Below, one piece after another: positions 18,648 to 28,959 of a stretch of DNA of 64,000 bases; position 1 is the first letter of the stretch, and the number at the start of each line of letters is the position of its first letter. Under the pieces are notes generated by a model. That model was given only the letters and a program-made list of their open reading frames with translations, had not been told where the DNA came from and did no database searches. This DNA is from Symbiodinium natans (Eukaryota > Sar > Dinophyceae > Suessiales > Symbiodiniaceae): the NCBI GenBank assembly GCA_905221605.1, contig CAJNDS010002590.1, forward strand, positions 148,501-212,500. Reading direction: 5' to 3'. The translations under genes were made by a program, and so were the position numbers.

Positions 18648-19998
18648 ATGGCTCGAATGGCCCGACGTCCCGGCACTCTGCCGCTGGCCCTGGCCCTCGT
18701 CCTGCTGGCTGTGCGTTTTGGTCCGAGCTTTGTGCCCGGCACGGCCCCGACCCTCCGGGTCCAGGAAAGCCTTCGGCCTCAGCGCGTCGTTCGTTTCGCA
18801 GACCCGGAGGACGAGGAGCACGTCACGGCCTTGGCGAAGCTGGAGGAGGAGATTGAGGCGAAGATCGAGGAGGCCGACAAAGCCGAGGACAAGACTCGCA
18901 TGTCCGAGCTCGCTCGCCTCCTGGTTCTGACCCGCACGAGCGCGGCCGCCACGGCTTGGCAGCTGACCACAGAGTTGAAGAAGGAGGTGGGAACCAGCGT
19001 TGCCGCCGCCATCAGCGAGTTTGTTGGGAAGGAGGCCTACAACATCGAGGATGTCGCGACAAAGGTCGAGGAGAAGGTCACGGCCGCCGTGAAGAAGCTC
19101 GACAATGTCTACCTCACCACCGACGCGGCCAAGGTGGCACCCGAAGGGAGCGACCCGATCATCCTTTCCCAGGTGGTAACTTGGCAGCCCGGTGGTATCC
19201 CTTTGCCCCTTTTCTTTGGTTCAAGGTTCCCTTATAAAGTAACCAAAACCCTAAACCCTAAACCTTAAGCCCTAAACCCCAAAAAGGGTACCCTTATTCT
19301 ACTATTTCATATTGGGATAGCAAGGTAAAGCCAGTGGCCGGCCAAATCAAGGAAGGTGCCAAGGAGGCCGCATTGGCCTTCACAGGCCTGGGCTGGATTT
19401 GGGGACCGAATCTTACAGTCCTGTGGGCCCTCATCCTTAGCGCATAGAATCATAGAAGCTGAAGTTTTTCTATGCGGCCCCCAAGTCCCAAACCCTAAAC
19501 CCTAGAAAAACTAGAAACCCCAAACCCCAAACCGCAAACCCCAAACCCTAAACCCTAAACCCTAAACCCTAAACCCCAAACCCCAAACCCTAAACCCCAA
19601 ACACCCGTCTAGGCAAGGAGGAGTACAAGTTCGGGGATGTCAGCAAGGAAGCCGCGGCGCGTGCGAAGACTGCAGTGGCCACCCTCTTAGGCAAGGAGGA
19701 GCTTCCGGGACCACACTTAGTGGAGCCCTTTTCTTCCAGTTTTGGTAGGCTTCAGGGTTTGGGGGCTCAGGTTCTTTGTGTGTTTTGGCCGCTTTAAGCC
19801 AAAAAGTTGAGAGCACCCCTTGTGTTCTTTAGGTTTGTCTTGAGCCGTAGGTATGAGTTCGGGGATGTGACGAAAGCCGCAGTGAACAAAGCCATGGACA
19901 AGATTGCGGACTGGACGGGCAAGGGAGAGTACAAGTTCGGGGACATCACCAAGACCCTGCTCCGCAAGACCCTGAACTACCTGGAGAAGGACGACTGA
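18648..19998 (+). CDS. Plastid-targeted four-repeat protein
   Basis: Four exons, 822 bp, 273 aa, all phases consistent: 18648-19172 (GT donor), 19325-19385 (GC), 19613-19700 (GC), 19851-19998 with TGA. The N-terminus has a hydrophobic segment (LPLALALVLLAVRFG, residues 11-25) followed by PSFVPG, like the signal peptide plus F-containing transit peptide of peridinin-dinoflagellate plastid proteins. Residues about 50-90 are an acidic coiled coil. Then four related helical units follow, each starting GK-x-Y-x-(F/I)-x-D-x-(T/S)K: GKEAYNIEDVATK, GKEEYKFGDVSK, GKEEYEFGDVTK, GKGEYKFGDITK. The repeat, rebuilt across exon joins, confirms the splicing. Function is unknown; a plastid stromal or thylakoid structural role is a guess. 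Confidence 0.85.
19173..19324. mobile_element. Family 6 element forming intron 1 (introner-like)
   Basis: The intron runs from GTGGTAACTTGGCAGCCCGG to ...GGGATAGCAAG, with AGGT at both exon junctions. The same outline (GTGG..TAACTTGG.GGCCCGGT at the start, GGTTCCCTT and AAAAGGGT in the middle, TAG..AAG at the end) occurs at 58867-58988, with partial copies at about 35745-35835 and 36530-36620. The element carries its own GT donor and AG acceptor. A short telomeric run is inside. Confidence 0.7.
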
Positions 19999-20955
19999 GC
20001 TGCGCGTTTAAAGAAGGGACGGCCCAAGCTGCGACGGCCCAAGCTGCTGGATGCGCTCCTTTGAAGGGGGTCGCTCAGCAACCCTGACGCCCAAGGCTTG
20101 GCGCCACGCAGCTCTCAAAGCTGCGGAGAGCGGGAACCCATTTCTCGAGCCGCAGTTGCTCCAGTCAAAGAGCCCACTCCAGGACTTCTTATGGGGGAAG
20201 CCCTAAACCCCAAAACCCTAAAACCCTAAACCCCAAGACCAGAACCCCCTCCCCCTCCCGGTTTAGGGTGTAGGGTGTATAGGGTTTAGGGTTTAGGGTT
20301 GAGGGTTTAGGGTTTAGTCAAAGTTTTGACCGTTGCGCAAAACGGGTTTGGGGTTTAGGGTTTGGGCCCTGGCGGGGAGAGGGGGGGTGGGTAGGCTTAT
20401 GAGGGTGTAATGTTAGGTTGTCCATGGGGCGACGCCCAAAACCACCTGGCACGGTACCCCAAGCCATACACGCCCCGCCTAAACCCTAAACCCGAAACCC
20501 TAAACCCCAAACCCTAGACCCCAAGCCCTAAACTCTAAACCCGAAACCCTAAACCCTTAACCCTAAACCCCCTCCCCCGAACTTAAACTTTTGGGATCCG
20601 ACGCCACAAGCTCGGCCGTGATCTCCACACGGTCCCTTTCCGGGCACCCTATACACCCCAAGCCCGAAACTCCACAGCAGACCCTAAACTCTAAGTTATG
20701 TAGTGGTTGGAGTAAGTACTAAGAACATTTTGTCAGGGTCCCTGTATAATGACTCCCAAATTCTAATTATTAAGGCCCCTCTAGTAGATAGACCCCAAAA
20801 AGAACCATGAACGCATCCGACTTCGGCCTTGGAGCTTCAAGAGAGTTACTGGGGCTCTGGAGTTTTCAGCTCCCAGGATAATTTTCGTAGGCGAGTGCTT
20901 CCCCACCTCCTACGCTAGTTCTTGTTGGGGTGCGCGTAGGTTCCTCATTCCTTAA
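19999..20955. other. 3' flank and telomeric arrays
   Basis: Begins as the likely 3' UTR (tandem CGGCCCAAGCTG). It then has G- and C-strand telomeric arrays, and MITE-like remnants near 20700-20800 (TTCTAATTATTAAGGCCCCT). A GC-rich island at 20600-20650 could be a short exon on either strand, but nothing decides it. Confidence 0.45.
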
Positions 20956-21252
20956 GCCCCTACGAAGAAGAACGCGAAACAGAGTTCTTCGGATGAGGTT
21001 CCTGCCAGCTGGAAGCAGCGTGTCTTGGGCAGCAGGGGGTCCACGATGAAGTTCCCAGAGAGTTCACTACCCCACTTGATTGAGGACCATGCCTGCAACC
21101 CAGTAGGGTTTAGGACCGGGAAGTATACCCCGCTACCAAGGGCAGCTGTCCTGGCACACTGCCGGTCTGGTTCGAGCATGGCTGAAGCTGAGCTGCACAC
21201 ATCTTTTCGGAGGGGCTTCTGTGTAAGCGTCAGGGTCCACGGCATTCAGTGA
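20956..21252 (+). CDS. Possible terminal exon, unknown
   Basis: Open frame after the stop at 20953, ending TGA 21250-21252. It reads KKNAKQSSSDEVPASWKQRV, then MKFPESSLPHLIEDHACNPV and a Ser/Arg-rich end. GC3 is good over the first 40 codons. The opposite strand is also open (…NFIVDPLLPKTRCFQLAG…) with similar codon statistics, so the strand is not secure. Confidence 0.25.
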   Translation, partial: APTKKNAKQSSSDEVPASWKQRVLGSRGSTMKFPESSLPHLIEDHACNPVGFRTGKYTPLPRAAVLAHCRSGSSMAEAELHTSFRRGFCVSVRVHGIQ

Positions 21253-21576
21253 GCAAGGCTGAGGCACTCGACCCCCTGAATCCTAGATGCTTTCTAGGGG
21301 TCATGGAGCCAGTGCTGGGACATCTCCCGAATGCATTCAAGGACACAAGCTAACATTGGTGGTCCCCCGAAAGATTTGTTACCAGGAAGAAGGTTTGAGT
21401 CAAATGCGGGGAGGATCGATGCGCACACCTCAACGCACGAGCTTCATTCAGCCTGAAACATCTTGGACGTTTAGGGTTTAGGGTTTAGGGTTTCGGGACT
21501 GCCCAAGCCCGGATGCAAAAGGGTTTCGGGTTATGCAGGTGTGTATGAAAGTTGTCTCGTCTGAATCGCCCCTCTG

Positions 21577-21840
21577 ATGCTGCAGACTTTGCTATCCGAG
21601 GGTGCATGCGGTTATGGGTGGAGGGCATACACTCTTGCAACGAGCGTGTCGAAGCTTACGCCCACCCCGAAACGCAAGCGGCACCCAACTACCCGAGGCG
21701 CTTTTCAAGTGAAGCGCCGGAGCTCCACCGGCGTGTCAGCATCTCCTGCGAGGGGGTCATGTAGGTTTGGCATGGCCTTCGGGTCTCGAGACTTAATGCG
21801 GCATGTTCACCCTCAAGCCCCAGCCCCAAACCCCCAATGA
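21577..21840 (+). CDS. Possible exon, basic Ser/Thr/Pro-rich
   Basis: Open frame with SKLTPTPKRKRHPTTRGAFQ and KRRSSTGVSASPARGS, where GC3 is high. A possible donor is GTAGGT at 21762. A basic, disordered segment of unknown protein; boundaries uncertain. Confidence 0.25.
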   Translation: MLQTLLSEGACGYGWRAYTLATSVSKLTPTPKRKRHPTTRGAFQVKRRSSTGVSASPARGSCRFGMAFGSRDLMRHVHPQAPAPNPQ

Positions 21841-22757
21841 AGCGGCCTTAAAACACAGGAAAGTACGTATGAAACATGTGGCTTGAACTTGTATGGTACA
21901 TTCATCAACTACCAAGACGGGCCCAGAATTTCAAGCTGCCAACCAGGGGGGCTTTGGGGACTCTGAATCGCATGTCCCTGGAGGTCCTTTCCACGAATTC
22001 ACATGAGTGCTGACCGAAATCGACATGATGGGATACGTCGTATCATGTAGGGTTCAGGGCTTAGGCCTCTCACCCCAAAAGAGTCGGCCATGTTCTAGAT
22101 CAACCCCGACCATCAATCGAAGACAAGGGCCATGATCCTCTGGGTCGCTGGGCCAGAGGGGCCATGCGCAAACGCATGGCTTCCTCGCAAGCCCTGCGTG
22201 TTGCCAAGAAAAGGTGCTTTGCCCTGTGCCCTGGGCTAGACTTCAGGCCCTCTACAGCCCTAAGCTTGGACTCCTCTGTACATCTGTACACGAAAGTAAA
22301 AAGAACATCCTCCCCCCCCCCCCCCCCGCCCCCTGGCTCCCATCTTGCACGGCTTGGATAGAACGTGGTCCTTCTGCTTACATCTCGGAAACCACAATCA
22401 GTAATCTCGGCTCGCACCTGGTCTCAGACTTCCTCCTGACGCGGTGTAGCCTCCGTGGTCCAGTTCCTCAAGCCCTACTCCCCATATACGATTCCCTGAG
22501 TGTAAAAGGGACCCCTCCTCCTCCTCCTCCTCCGTCATGCACATAGTGCCAAGGTTGGCGCACCTTTGGGGCTTCAAGCGGAGGCGCGCCCTAAACCCTC
22601 GAAAACCATGGGTGGTCTTTGGGCTTCAGGGCTAAAAAGGGTTCTGCATGTTTTTAGTTTTGGACAGTGAGGGGTTTCGCAGAGCCCTGGCATTGAAGTT
22701 TTAAGTCTTTCAGTAGGGTTTAGGATAAGTTTTTTTGAGTTTTGGGTTAAGGGCTTA

Positions 22758-22987
22758 GGGGGGGGGGCATTCGTTATGATGGTGATGTCCAGCATGTTTG
22801 CCGGCGTGAGATTATCAAGGCGCGGTTGCATGCAATCATGGAAGCTTTGCCGTGGCTTCAAACGTCTCCCACACCCGTAAATGCTGACCGACCGTCGCCC
22901 GCACTCGAGCACAGCCCTAAACGCAAAGCCCTTGGCTGCACGAATCCCAGCCCTGAGCCTCAAGCTCTCCAACGCCTCGGCCCTTAG
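22758..22987 (+). CDS. Terminal exon of an unknown protein
   Basis: After GGGCTTAG and a run of ten G the frame reads IRYDGDVQHVCRREIIKARL, HAIMEALPWLQTSPTPVN, then a Pro/Ser-rich tail ending QRLGP and TAG at 22985-22987. About 73 codons are consistently GC3-rich. Helical first half, disordered end. The acceptor is probably the AG at 22756-22757, which would put a poly-Gly start on the exon. No family is recognised. Confidence 0.45.
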
Positions 22988-23210
22988 AGCTTGAGTTTAG
23001 GGTTTAGGGTTCAGGGTTTAGGGTAGAACACCATCCCTTATCCCCCCCAAGCCCCCAAAATTCAAAACAAACGCCTAGCCAGCACGTGCGCCAACATAAG
23101 ACGTGCTGCTGGCCTGCGGAAACTCAGCCTTGAGTCCTAAGTCCGACGGTTTAGGGTTTAGGGTTTTGGGTTTAGGGTTTAGGGTTTAGGGCTATCCCCC
23201 CATCGGAGCC

Positions 23211-23620
23211 ATGGATGTGGGCAGCCGGACGGTCGTCGTGAAGCAGCTGGTCGCGCTGGACCCGCAGAGCTGCTACGACGCCTTCCTGCCGCCCCGGCTG
23301 CAGGAAGTTCGGGGCTCCGGGGGAAACGTGTGCTGGGAAGATTGGGGAAGGAAGATGTGCCCGACGCCCCCCCCCGCCGCGAAGTATCCGACCCTCTAAG
23401 AGGGGTCGAGCCCTAAGTCCATAGCTCCCTTCTGGTTTAGGGTTTAGGGTTTAGGGTTTAGGGTTTGGGAGCCAGGAGGTCCTGTTGGAAGAAGGGCCTG
23501 GTGTTTGGGCAGCCTCCGGAGGATGGGTGTTGGGGGCTTGGGAGGCTCTTGTACATCTGATCCTACCTGTATTTCACACCAGTAGTAGCGGCATATATAC
23601 ATATATATGTATATAATATA

Positions 23621-23661
<41 letters not shown>

Positions 23662-24362
23662 GTTTTTTTATATATTTGTATAGAAGGTTAAAAAAAGAGA
23701 AGTAAACATAGGCCACCCCAATTATCGCTTTACTGGGCTGATGATTCCAACCACAAGTGGGGATCAGGATGATCAGAAGCCCTAAACTGAATTAACGAAG
23801 ATACCTTAACGTGTATCATTATACCTCTACGATGATTTACGGTTCTTCAACTTGGGGGGCGTTGCGTTCTCGGGCCTCGCTGTCAGGGAGGCCCTGCTGA
23901 TTGGGTTCACGACTCCGGGTCGCACGGACTCTTTTTTTTGAGGGGTTTAGGGGTTTAGGGGTTTCGGGTTTAGGGTTTAGGGTTTGTTGCATGTTTGCCG
24001 GCAGCCCCCCAAGTCCGTTGCTCAAAAAAAGGGTTTAGGGTTTAGGGTTTAGGGGTCTTTTTGGGATGGGCCCCACTGTCCTTGCAAGAGTCTCTTCCGA
24101 TGTGCTGGCACCGCCCTCAGTCCATGCTTCAACAAGGTGCGGGGTTTAGGCCCACAGCTCATGGAGCAGTTCAGAAGAAGGTTGCAGTTTCCGGGGGGGG
24201 GGGGGGGGGGGGGGTGCCCTTAAAGCCTACATTGAGACCCAGCGCATCATTCTCGACTACCAACAACCCGGGAGGCGCAAGGTTTGGAAGGAGGGTGCGG
24301 GCCTTGGCACGCCGCAGATTTTGGAGGACGGGCCCCGAAAAAGCGAAGACAGAGGCCCCTAG
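23211..24362 (+). CDS. Unknown protein, C-terminal exons with a poly-G tract
   Basis: First block 23211-23304: MDVGSRTVVVKQLVALDPQS, then CYDAFLPPRLQ, very high GC3, possible GA donor (CAG|GAAGTT) or initiator ATG. The last exon starts after CCCACAG at about 24158 (LMEQFRRRLQF), passes a run of 22 G (24193-24214), and continues ALKAYIETQRIILDYQQPGR and RKVWKEGAGLGTPQILEDGP to TAG 24360-24362. With 21 or 24 G the frame would be continuous through a poly-Gly stretch; with 22 it shifts, so either the homopolymer length is wrong or a splice lies there. Function unknown. Confidence 0.45.
23590..23665. repeat. (AT)n microsatellite
   Basis: About 70 bp of TA/TATATGTATA repeats inside intronic DNA. 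Confidence 0.9.
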
Positions 24363-25150
24363 TTCAGGAGTCAACTACGTAGGAATTAATCGGCCGCCCT
24401 AGGTCCTACACACCCTCAACCCGAAACCCCTACGATGGCGTAAGGGCGCATGCCTTGATGTTACGGGCTCGTTGAAGGTGCCGAGAGGGTTAATGGGCGA
24501 AAAGGTGCAGACAAGGCTATGGGTTTAGGGCTTGGGGCTTAGGGTTTAGGGTTTAAGGGTTCAGGGTTCAGGGTTTCGGGTTTATGTTTGGACCGATTAG
24601 CAGTAGCAGGCTGCTTCCCCGTGACTAGTCATACCCAAGGTTGGAAATCTCAAGAGTCACATTCCCTAAGCCCTAAACCCTAAACCCTGAACCCTGAACC
24701 CTGAACCCTAAACCCTAAACCCTTGTCTGTTCCTAAGTCCTAGGCCCATGCCACCCTTTCGGGTCCAGGATTTGGGGCTGGGATCCGGTTTCCCGCAGCA
24801 GGCCCTACTTCGTCCAACAACCCTAAACCCTAAACCCTAAACCCTAAAGCCTAAACCCTAAACCCTAAACCCTAAACGCTAAACCTCTTACAATCGCTGA
24901 AAGTTCATTGGACTCACTACCATCTGGTTTTAAGTGAGGCCCCGATCCACTTGAAAAGTCCCATGAACCCTCCCGCAAAGCCTTTCCGAAGCATACTGCT
25001 CCACGCAAAGTACCCATACCCGTTCTAAGTAGATAGGCCCCTAAATTTTTGGCCCCAACGCCCTTCAGCCTCTATGGCAGCCTGGAGAGTACTGGTTTTG
25101 TACACTTATCCTTTATCATTTTGCCATCATCACCCTCGTAACCCTTCCAG
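24363..25150. other. Intergenic/intronic, telomeric arrays
   Basis: G-strand and C-strand arrays at 24535-24580, 24668-24722 and 24822-24890. A short island at 24798-24820 follows TCCCGCAG and could be a micro-exon. Otherwise nothing coding was recognised. Confidence 0.4.
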
Positions 25151-26731
25151 TGAAGCTCCAAGCCTGCTTCCGCAGCGCGCACTTGGAGGTTCATGGTACT
25201 TGTTAACCAATTATAACTGTACTTATAAGTGTACTTATATAACCATATTAGGGCACTTAAGGGCTTATAAGTGGGTTATAAGTGCAGTCATCATTGGTTA
25301 ATAAGTACCCTGAACCTCCAAGCAGAGGAGGGAGATCCAGAAACCGGCGTGGACTGTGTCCGCCAAGTGGCGCTGGGCATTGTCGAGCCGCGCCCCGCAT
25401 TTTGTCGGGTGGGATTTTTTTTCCTCCAGGACCCTACACCCTAAACCCTGCTATGACATGCGCCTTTGAAGAGGGTGTGAGAGAGAGTTATGTTGAGATC
25501 GTCGGAGACCTGCTGAGCGGTTCGTCCAGCAAGCGGGTGCCAAAAAACCCTAAACCCGAAACCAAGAAGGACGGCGCGGTGTCGTTCCCAAAACAGCCCT
25601 AAAAACCGCCGACCCGAGAGGATTGTGTACAGAAGGTGCCGGGGTCTGTGCGTGCCACCCTGAAAATCCCAACCAACCCAAAGTTCCGAAACCAAAAACC
25701 CTGAGCCGTACAGGGTTAGGGTTTAGGGTTTAGGGTGTAGAGTTTAGGGTTTAGGGTGCAGGGTTTAGGGTTCAGGAAGCCTAAATCCTTAACCCGTACA
25801 TGTTGCAACACCGCCACTTCCGTCAGTTTCTGAAGGCTGCGTTTTGCTTGTGCTCTTTTCGCAACCACAAGTTTTGAACGGCCACCTACCACCTTCCCCC
25901 CCCCCCCCCACAAATACTCGGAAAACTGGATTGTCTCGACCCTCAACTGACTGACTCTAGGCCGGACCCCACATTCGTATCCCCTAATCCGAAGCCCCCA
26001 CCCTGCACCCCCGAACCCACAGGAACACATCTTGCAAGGGCAGCGCGGCGACCACTTGGAGCATCCAGAATGAAATTTTAGGGTTTAGGGTTTAGGGTTT
26101 AGGGTTTAGGGGATAGGATCTCGTGGTTCAGGGAGTGATTGGGGGCGGGATTGAAGGATGATTGTCAGATTGAACAGGGTTTAGGGTTTAGGGTTTACGG
26201 TTTCCAATGACAAGGCATGTTGCAGTGTACAGGGTTCGAGGGGACAAGTTCTGCTTTGGCCTCGTATGCAGCCACAGCAGTGGTTTTTCGCGCCCCGATA
26301 GCTTCCGGGATGTATACGGAAGTACTGATTCCTTTGGTGCCCATATAGCTGTAGCTCAACTAGCAATTTCAGAGGGTTTTTTTATTTTTGGCAAGTTCCT
26401 GTTCCCTCTGATTTCTTCATTTTGCACCGGCCCCAAACTCTGACATCTTGCAAGAAGCCGGGGTGGGTGTTTACATGTCTATAAGCTCAGGTACCCTAAA
26501 CCCTAAACCCTAAACCCTAAACCCTAAACCCTAAACCCTGAACCCTGAACCCTGAACCCTAAACCCTGAACCCTGAACCCTAAACCCTGAACCCTGAACC
26601 CTAAACCCCCTATCAGGTATGTCATTGAAGCAGGGCCCTGGCCCACCAGCTACAACCGTGCCCGCGTGGACTTCGTGGAAGAGTCGCAGGGTGGGACGTG
26701 CGTCACGTGGACCTTGCGCGCCAACAGAAAG
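25151..26731 (+). CDS. SRPBCC-like protein exons (partial)
   Basis: Exons: perhaps 25151-25174 (KLQACFR); 25326-25408 (EGDPETGVDCVRQVALGIVE, GT donor); 25474-25536 (GVRESYVEIVGDLLSGSSSK, GT donor), which joins the previous one in phase 0; and 26617-26731 after TATCAG (YVIEAGPWPTSYNRARVDFV, then EESQGGTCVTWTLRANRK). The last exon has the pattern of a START/polyketide-cyclase (SRPBCC) ligand-binding fold: a GPWP-type turn, an alternating strand, then GGT-x-VTW. Whether all belong to one gene is not certain, and an exon may be missing before 26617. The upstream end is not seen. Confidence 0.5.
25182..25322. mobile_element. MITE family 1, intact, at a splice site
   Basis: A 141-bp element with termini CTTGGAGGTTCATGGTACTT and AAGTACCCTGAACCTCCAAG, flanked by CA dinucleotides. 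The 3' splice site of exon 25326 (CAG) lies 3 bp beyond its right end. If the upstream exon ends at 25174, the intron is 151 bp and almost wholly this element. Confidence 0.85.
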
Positions 26732-26899
26732 GGTTTCGGTTTTAGGGTTTAGGGTTTTGGGGTTTAGGGTTTGGGGTTTTAAGGTTGTGCATGTTTTGAG
26801 GGGAGGCTGGGGTTGCAAGAGTTTAGGGCTCAGGGGTTTGCACAGGCCTCCTCTGTTTCAAGGTGGGCAGAGTGGTAGCTTTGGGCTGGGTCCCTGAGT

Positions 26900-27225
26900 T
26901 CATGAGGGCGACCCGATACCTGCCAGGACCTCCAACTTCACACCTTCCTTGTTTGGGTCTGGGCCCTTGTTGTCCTTCACCATCCGCACGTCCTTCCAGA
27001 CGATGTTGAGGAGCTTGGCTGCGTGAGCCGGCGAGGGATGGTGAGAAAAAAGTGAAGACCTTCTTGACTCTTGGGTGTTGGGGGTTTAGGGTTTAGGGTT
27101 TAGGTGGAATCGGGGGTGTCCTAGATGGGAATTGAAGGGCAGCGTCTGAAACCCCGACAGATCATCATGTGGGTGGTGGCGTAGAGGCGCTCGCACCAAT
27201 GAATGCGCAACGCGCCCCCCCCTCC
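26900..27225 (-). CDS. Unknown protein, last two exons, minus strand
   Basis: Minus-strand exon 27225-27153 (after TTCCAG; LRIHWCERLYATTHMMICR) ends G|GTTTCAG. It joins in phase to exon 27018-26900 (after CACGCAG), which reads KLLNIVWKDVRMVKDNKGPD, then PNKEGVKLEVLAGIGSPS and TGA. Codons end almost only in C or G. A GT at 26919 could also splice out a 34-nt intron to a further in-phase stop at 26830. No family is recognised; one domain with a helix and a charged loop. It runs tail-to-tail against the SRPBCC-like gene. An upstream island (27227-27262, LHKISGLHRATIIP) may belong to it. Confidence 0.55.
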
Positions 27226-27428
27226 CTGGAATGATGGTGGCTCTGTGCAAGCCGGAGATCTTGTGCAGCTGCGTAGGAAGACGCCCTTAACCCTACAAAA
27301 GCCGTCGCGCCTAAACTCTGAAACCCCCAGAAGCCCGAATGTCCGCCCGTTGCTCCCCTTCACTGTCCGCCCCGACTCGTGGGTCGCAGCATCCCAAACC
27401 TTGGGCACTGAACTTGGACGCTTCCCCC

Positions 27429-27534
27429 CTGGTTCTTAGTAGGGAGCGAGGGAAGGAGGGCCCTGTATATACCTCCCAGGGATGATATAGGACCCCTAAT
27501 TCCCTCGTTCCCTACTCAGCCAGGCAAAGCCACC
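27429..27534. mobile_element. MITE family 3
   Basis: CTGGTTCTTAGTAGGGAGCG on the left, CGTTCCCTACTCAGCCAG on the right, with a palindromic TATA-rich centre. A solo right end follows near 27565-27600. Confidence 0.75.
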
Positions 27535-27713
27535 AAGCCGGAAGCCAGTCTGCAGGGTCCCTGAGATTCCCTGAGTCCCCTCATTCCCCACCAAGGATCC
27601 CGCAAGTTGGGCCCTAGACCCTAGACCCTAAGCCCTAAACCCTAAACCCTAAACCCTAAACCCTAAACCCTAAACCCGGGGGGAGGGGGGGGGATTCCAA
27701 GCTCTCTCTGCAG

Positions 27714-28393
27714 GGCCCCACGGCCCCCACGACGGAGGGTGACGAAGGTGCCCTCAGTGGGAGCCTCGCGGTTCTTGTGGCAGGTTTAGGGTTTAGGGTT
27801 TAGGGTTTAGGGTTTAGGGTTTAGGGTTTAGGGTTTAGGGTTTAGGGTTTGCCCCTAAGCCCGGTTGCTTTAAAGGGTTTGGGCAAGCAAGAATTTGAAT
27901 CTAAATGCTCATACTTGTCTGTTTCTTTGTTTGCTTGTTTGCTTGCTTGTTTTTTGGTTTGTTTGCTTGTTGTCTTATTTGTTTGTTCGTTTGTGTGTGT
28001 CTGTGCGTTGCTTCTGGGATGAGGGCCCGCGGCTCTCAAACCCGAACCCTCAAGTGCAGGGCTTCAGATCTGAGTGCCCTTGTGGGAGTCGGGCTTGAGA
28101 GAACTTTAGGGGTCGACAAGCCGTGAAACCCTTCCCTAAACCCTAAACCCTAAACCTCATCCCTAAACCCTAAACCCTAAACCCTAAACCCTAAACCCTA
28201 AACCCTAAACCCTAAACCCTAAACCCTAAACCCTAAACCCTAAACCCCAAACCCTAAACCCTAAACCCTAAACCCTAAACCCTGACATGACAGGGTTTCG
28301 TGCTCAGGGCTTAGGGTGGGCGAGTACAGGGACCCGTGGTGCTTCGCTAAACTGCAAAGGCTTCAGGCCTTTGAATCGTCTTGCAACAACTGA
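27714..28393 (+). CDS. Possible two exons, unknown protein
   Basis: 27714-27783 has a strong acceptor (CTCTCTCTGCAG) and donor (CAG|GTTTAGGG, supplied by the telomeric array) and reads GPTAPTTEGDEGALSGSLAV. A minus-strand reading (NREAPTEGTFVTLRRGGRGA) is also attractive. 28316-28393 reads VGEYRDPWCFAKLQRLQAFE and SSCNN before TGA, but its phase does not join the first exon directly. Treat as two independent exon candidates. Confidence 0.3.
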
Positions 28394-28549
28394 AGGAACG
28401 TTTCGCTTAGCACCCTCAACACTAAACCCTAAATGCTAAACCCTAAACCCTAAACCCTAAACCCTAAACCCTAAACCCTAAACCCTAAACCCTAAACCCT
28501 AAACCCTAAACCCTAAACCCTAAACCCTAAACCCTAAACCCTAAACCCT
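28135..28549. repeat. Two long CCCTAAA arrays
   Basis: Nearly perfect arrays at 28135-28282 (about 20 units) and 28428-28549 (about 17 units), either side of the exon candidate at 28316-28393. Confidence 0.95.
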
Positions 28550-28959
28550 ATCGGCATAAAGGGCCAGCCTCGACCCCAGCATGGACTCAAAGAGGGAACC
28601 GGGCTTTTGCGGACAGAGTGCTAAACTTAGGGAGGGTGTAGGGTTGAGGGTTTAGGGTTTAGGGTTGAGGGTTTAGGGTTTAGGGTTTAGGGTTTAGGGT
28701 TTAAGGGTTTTAAGGGTTCAGCATCTCAAGTTCGAGCATTCACTAGTCAAGCAGCTTGTCAAGCGTTGGAAAAAAATCCCACCCACCCAAGAAACCCATA
28801 ACATTGAGAAAATATAAAGTTCACTCAATACTTTCCCGGTAGGCTTAAAGCTCAAAGTCCAATTGGTCCAAAATATTTTAGTTTTTAACGGACCCAAAAC
28901 CCGAAATTTTAATCTAAGGCCCGCAATAAGCCCTTTATGCTCTTAGGGCCCGGTTTAGA

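Noticed and set aside
25474-25536. Kinesin motor fragment (ESYVEI..DLL)
   Set aside because: Resembles the kinesin SYxEIYNExxxDLL motif, but the YNE part and all other motor motifs are missing nearby.
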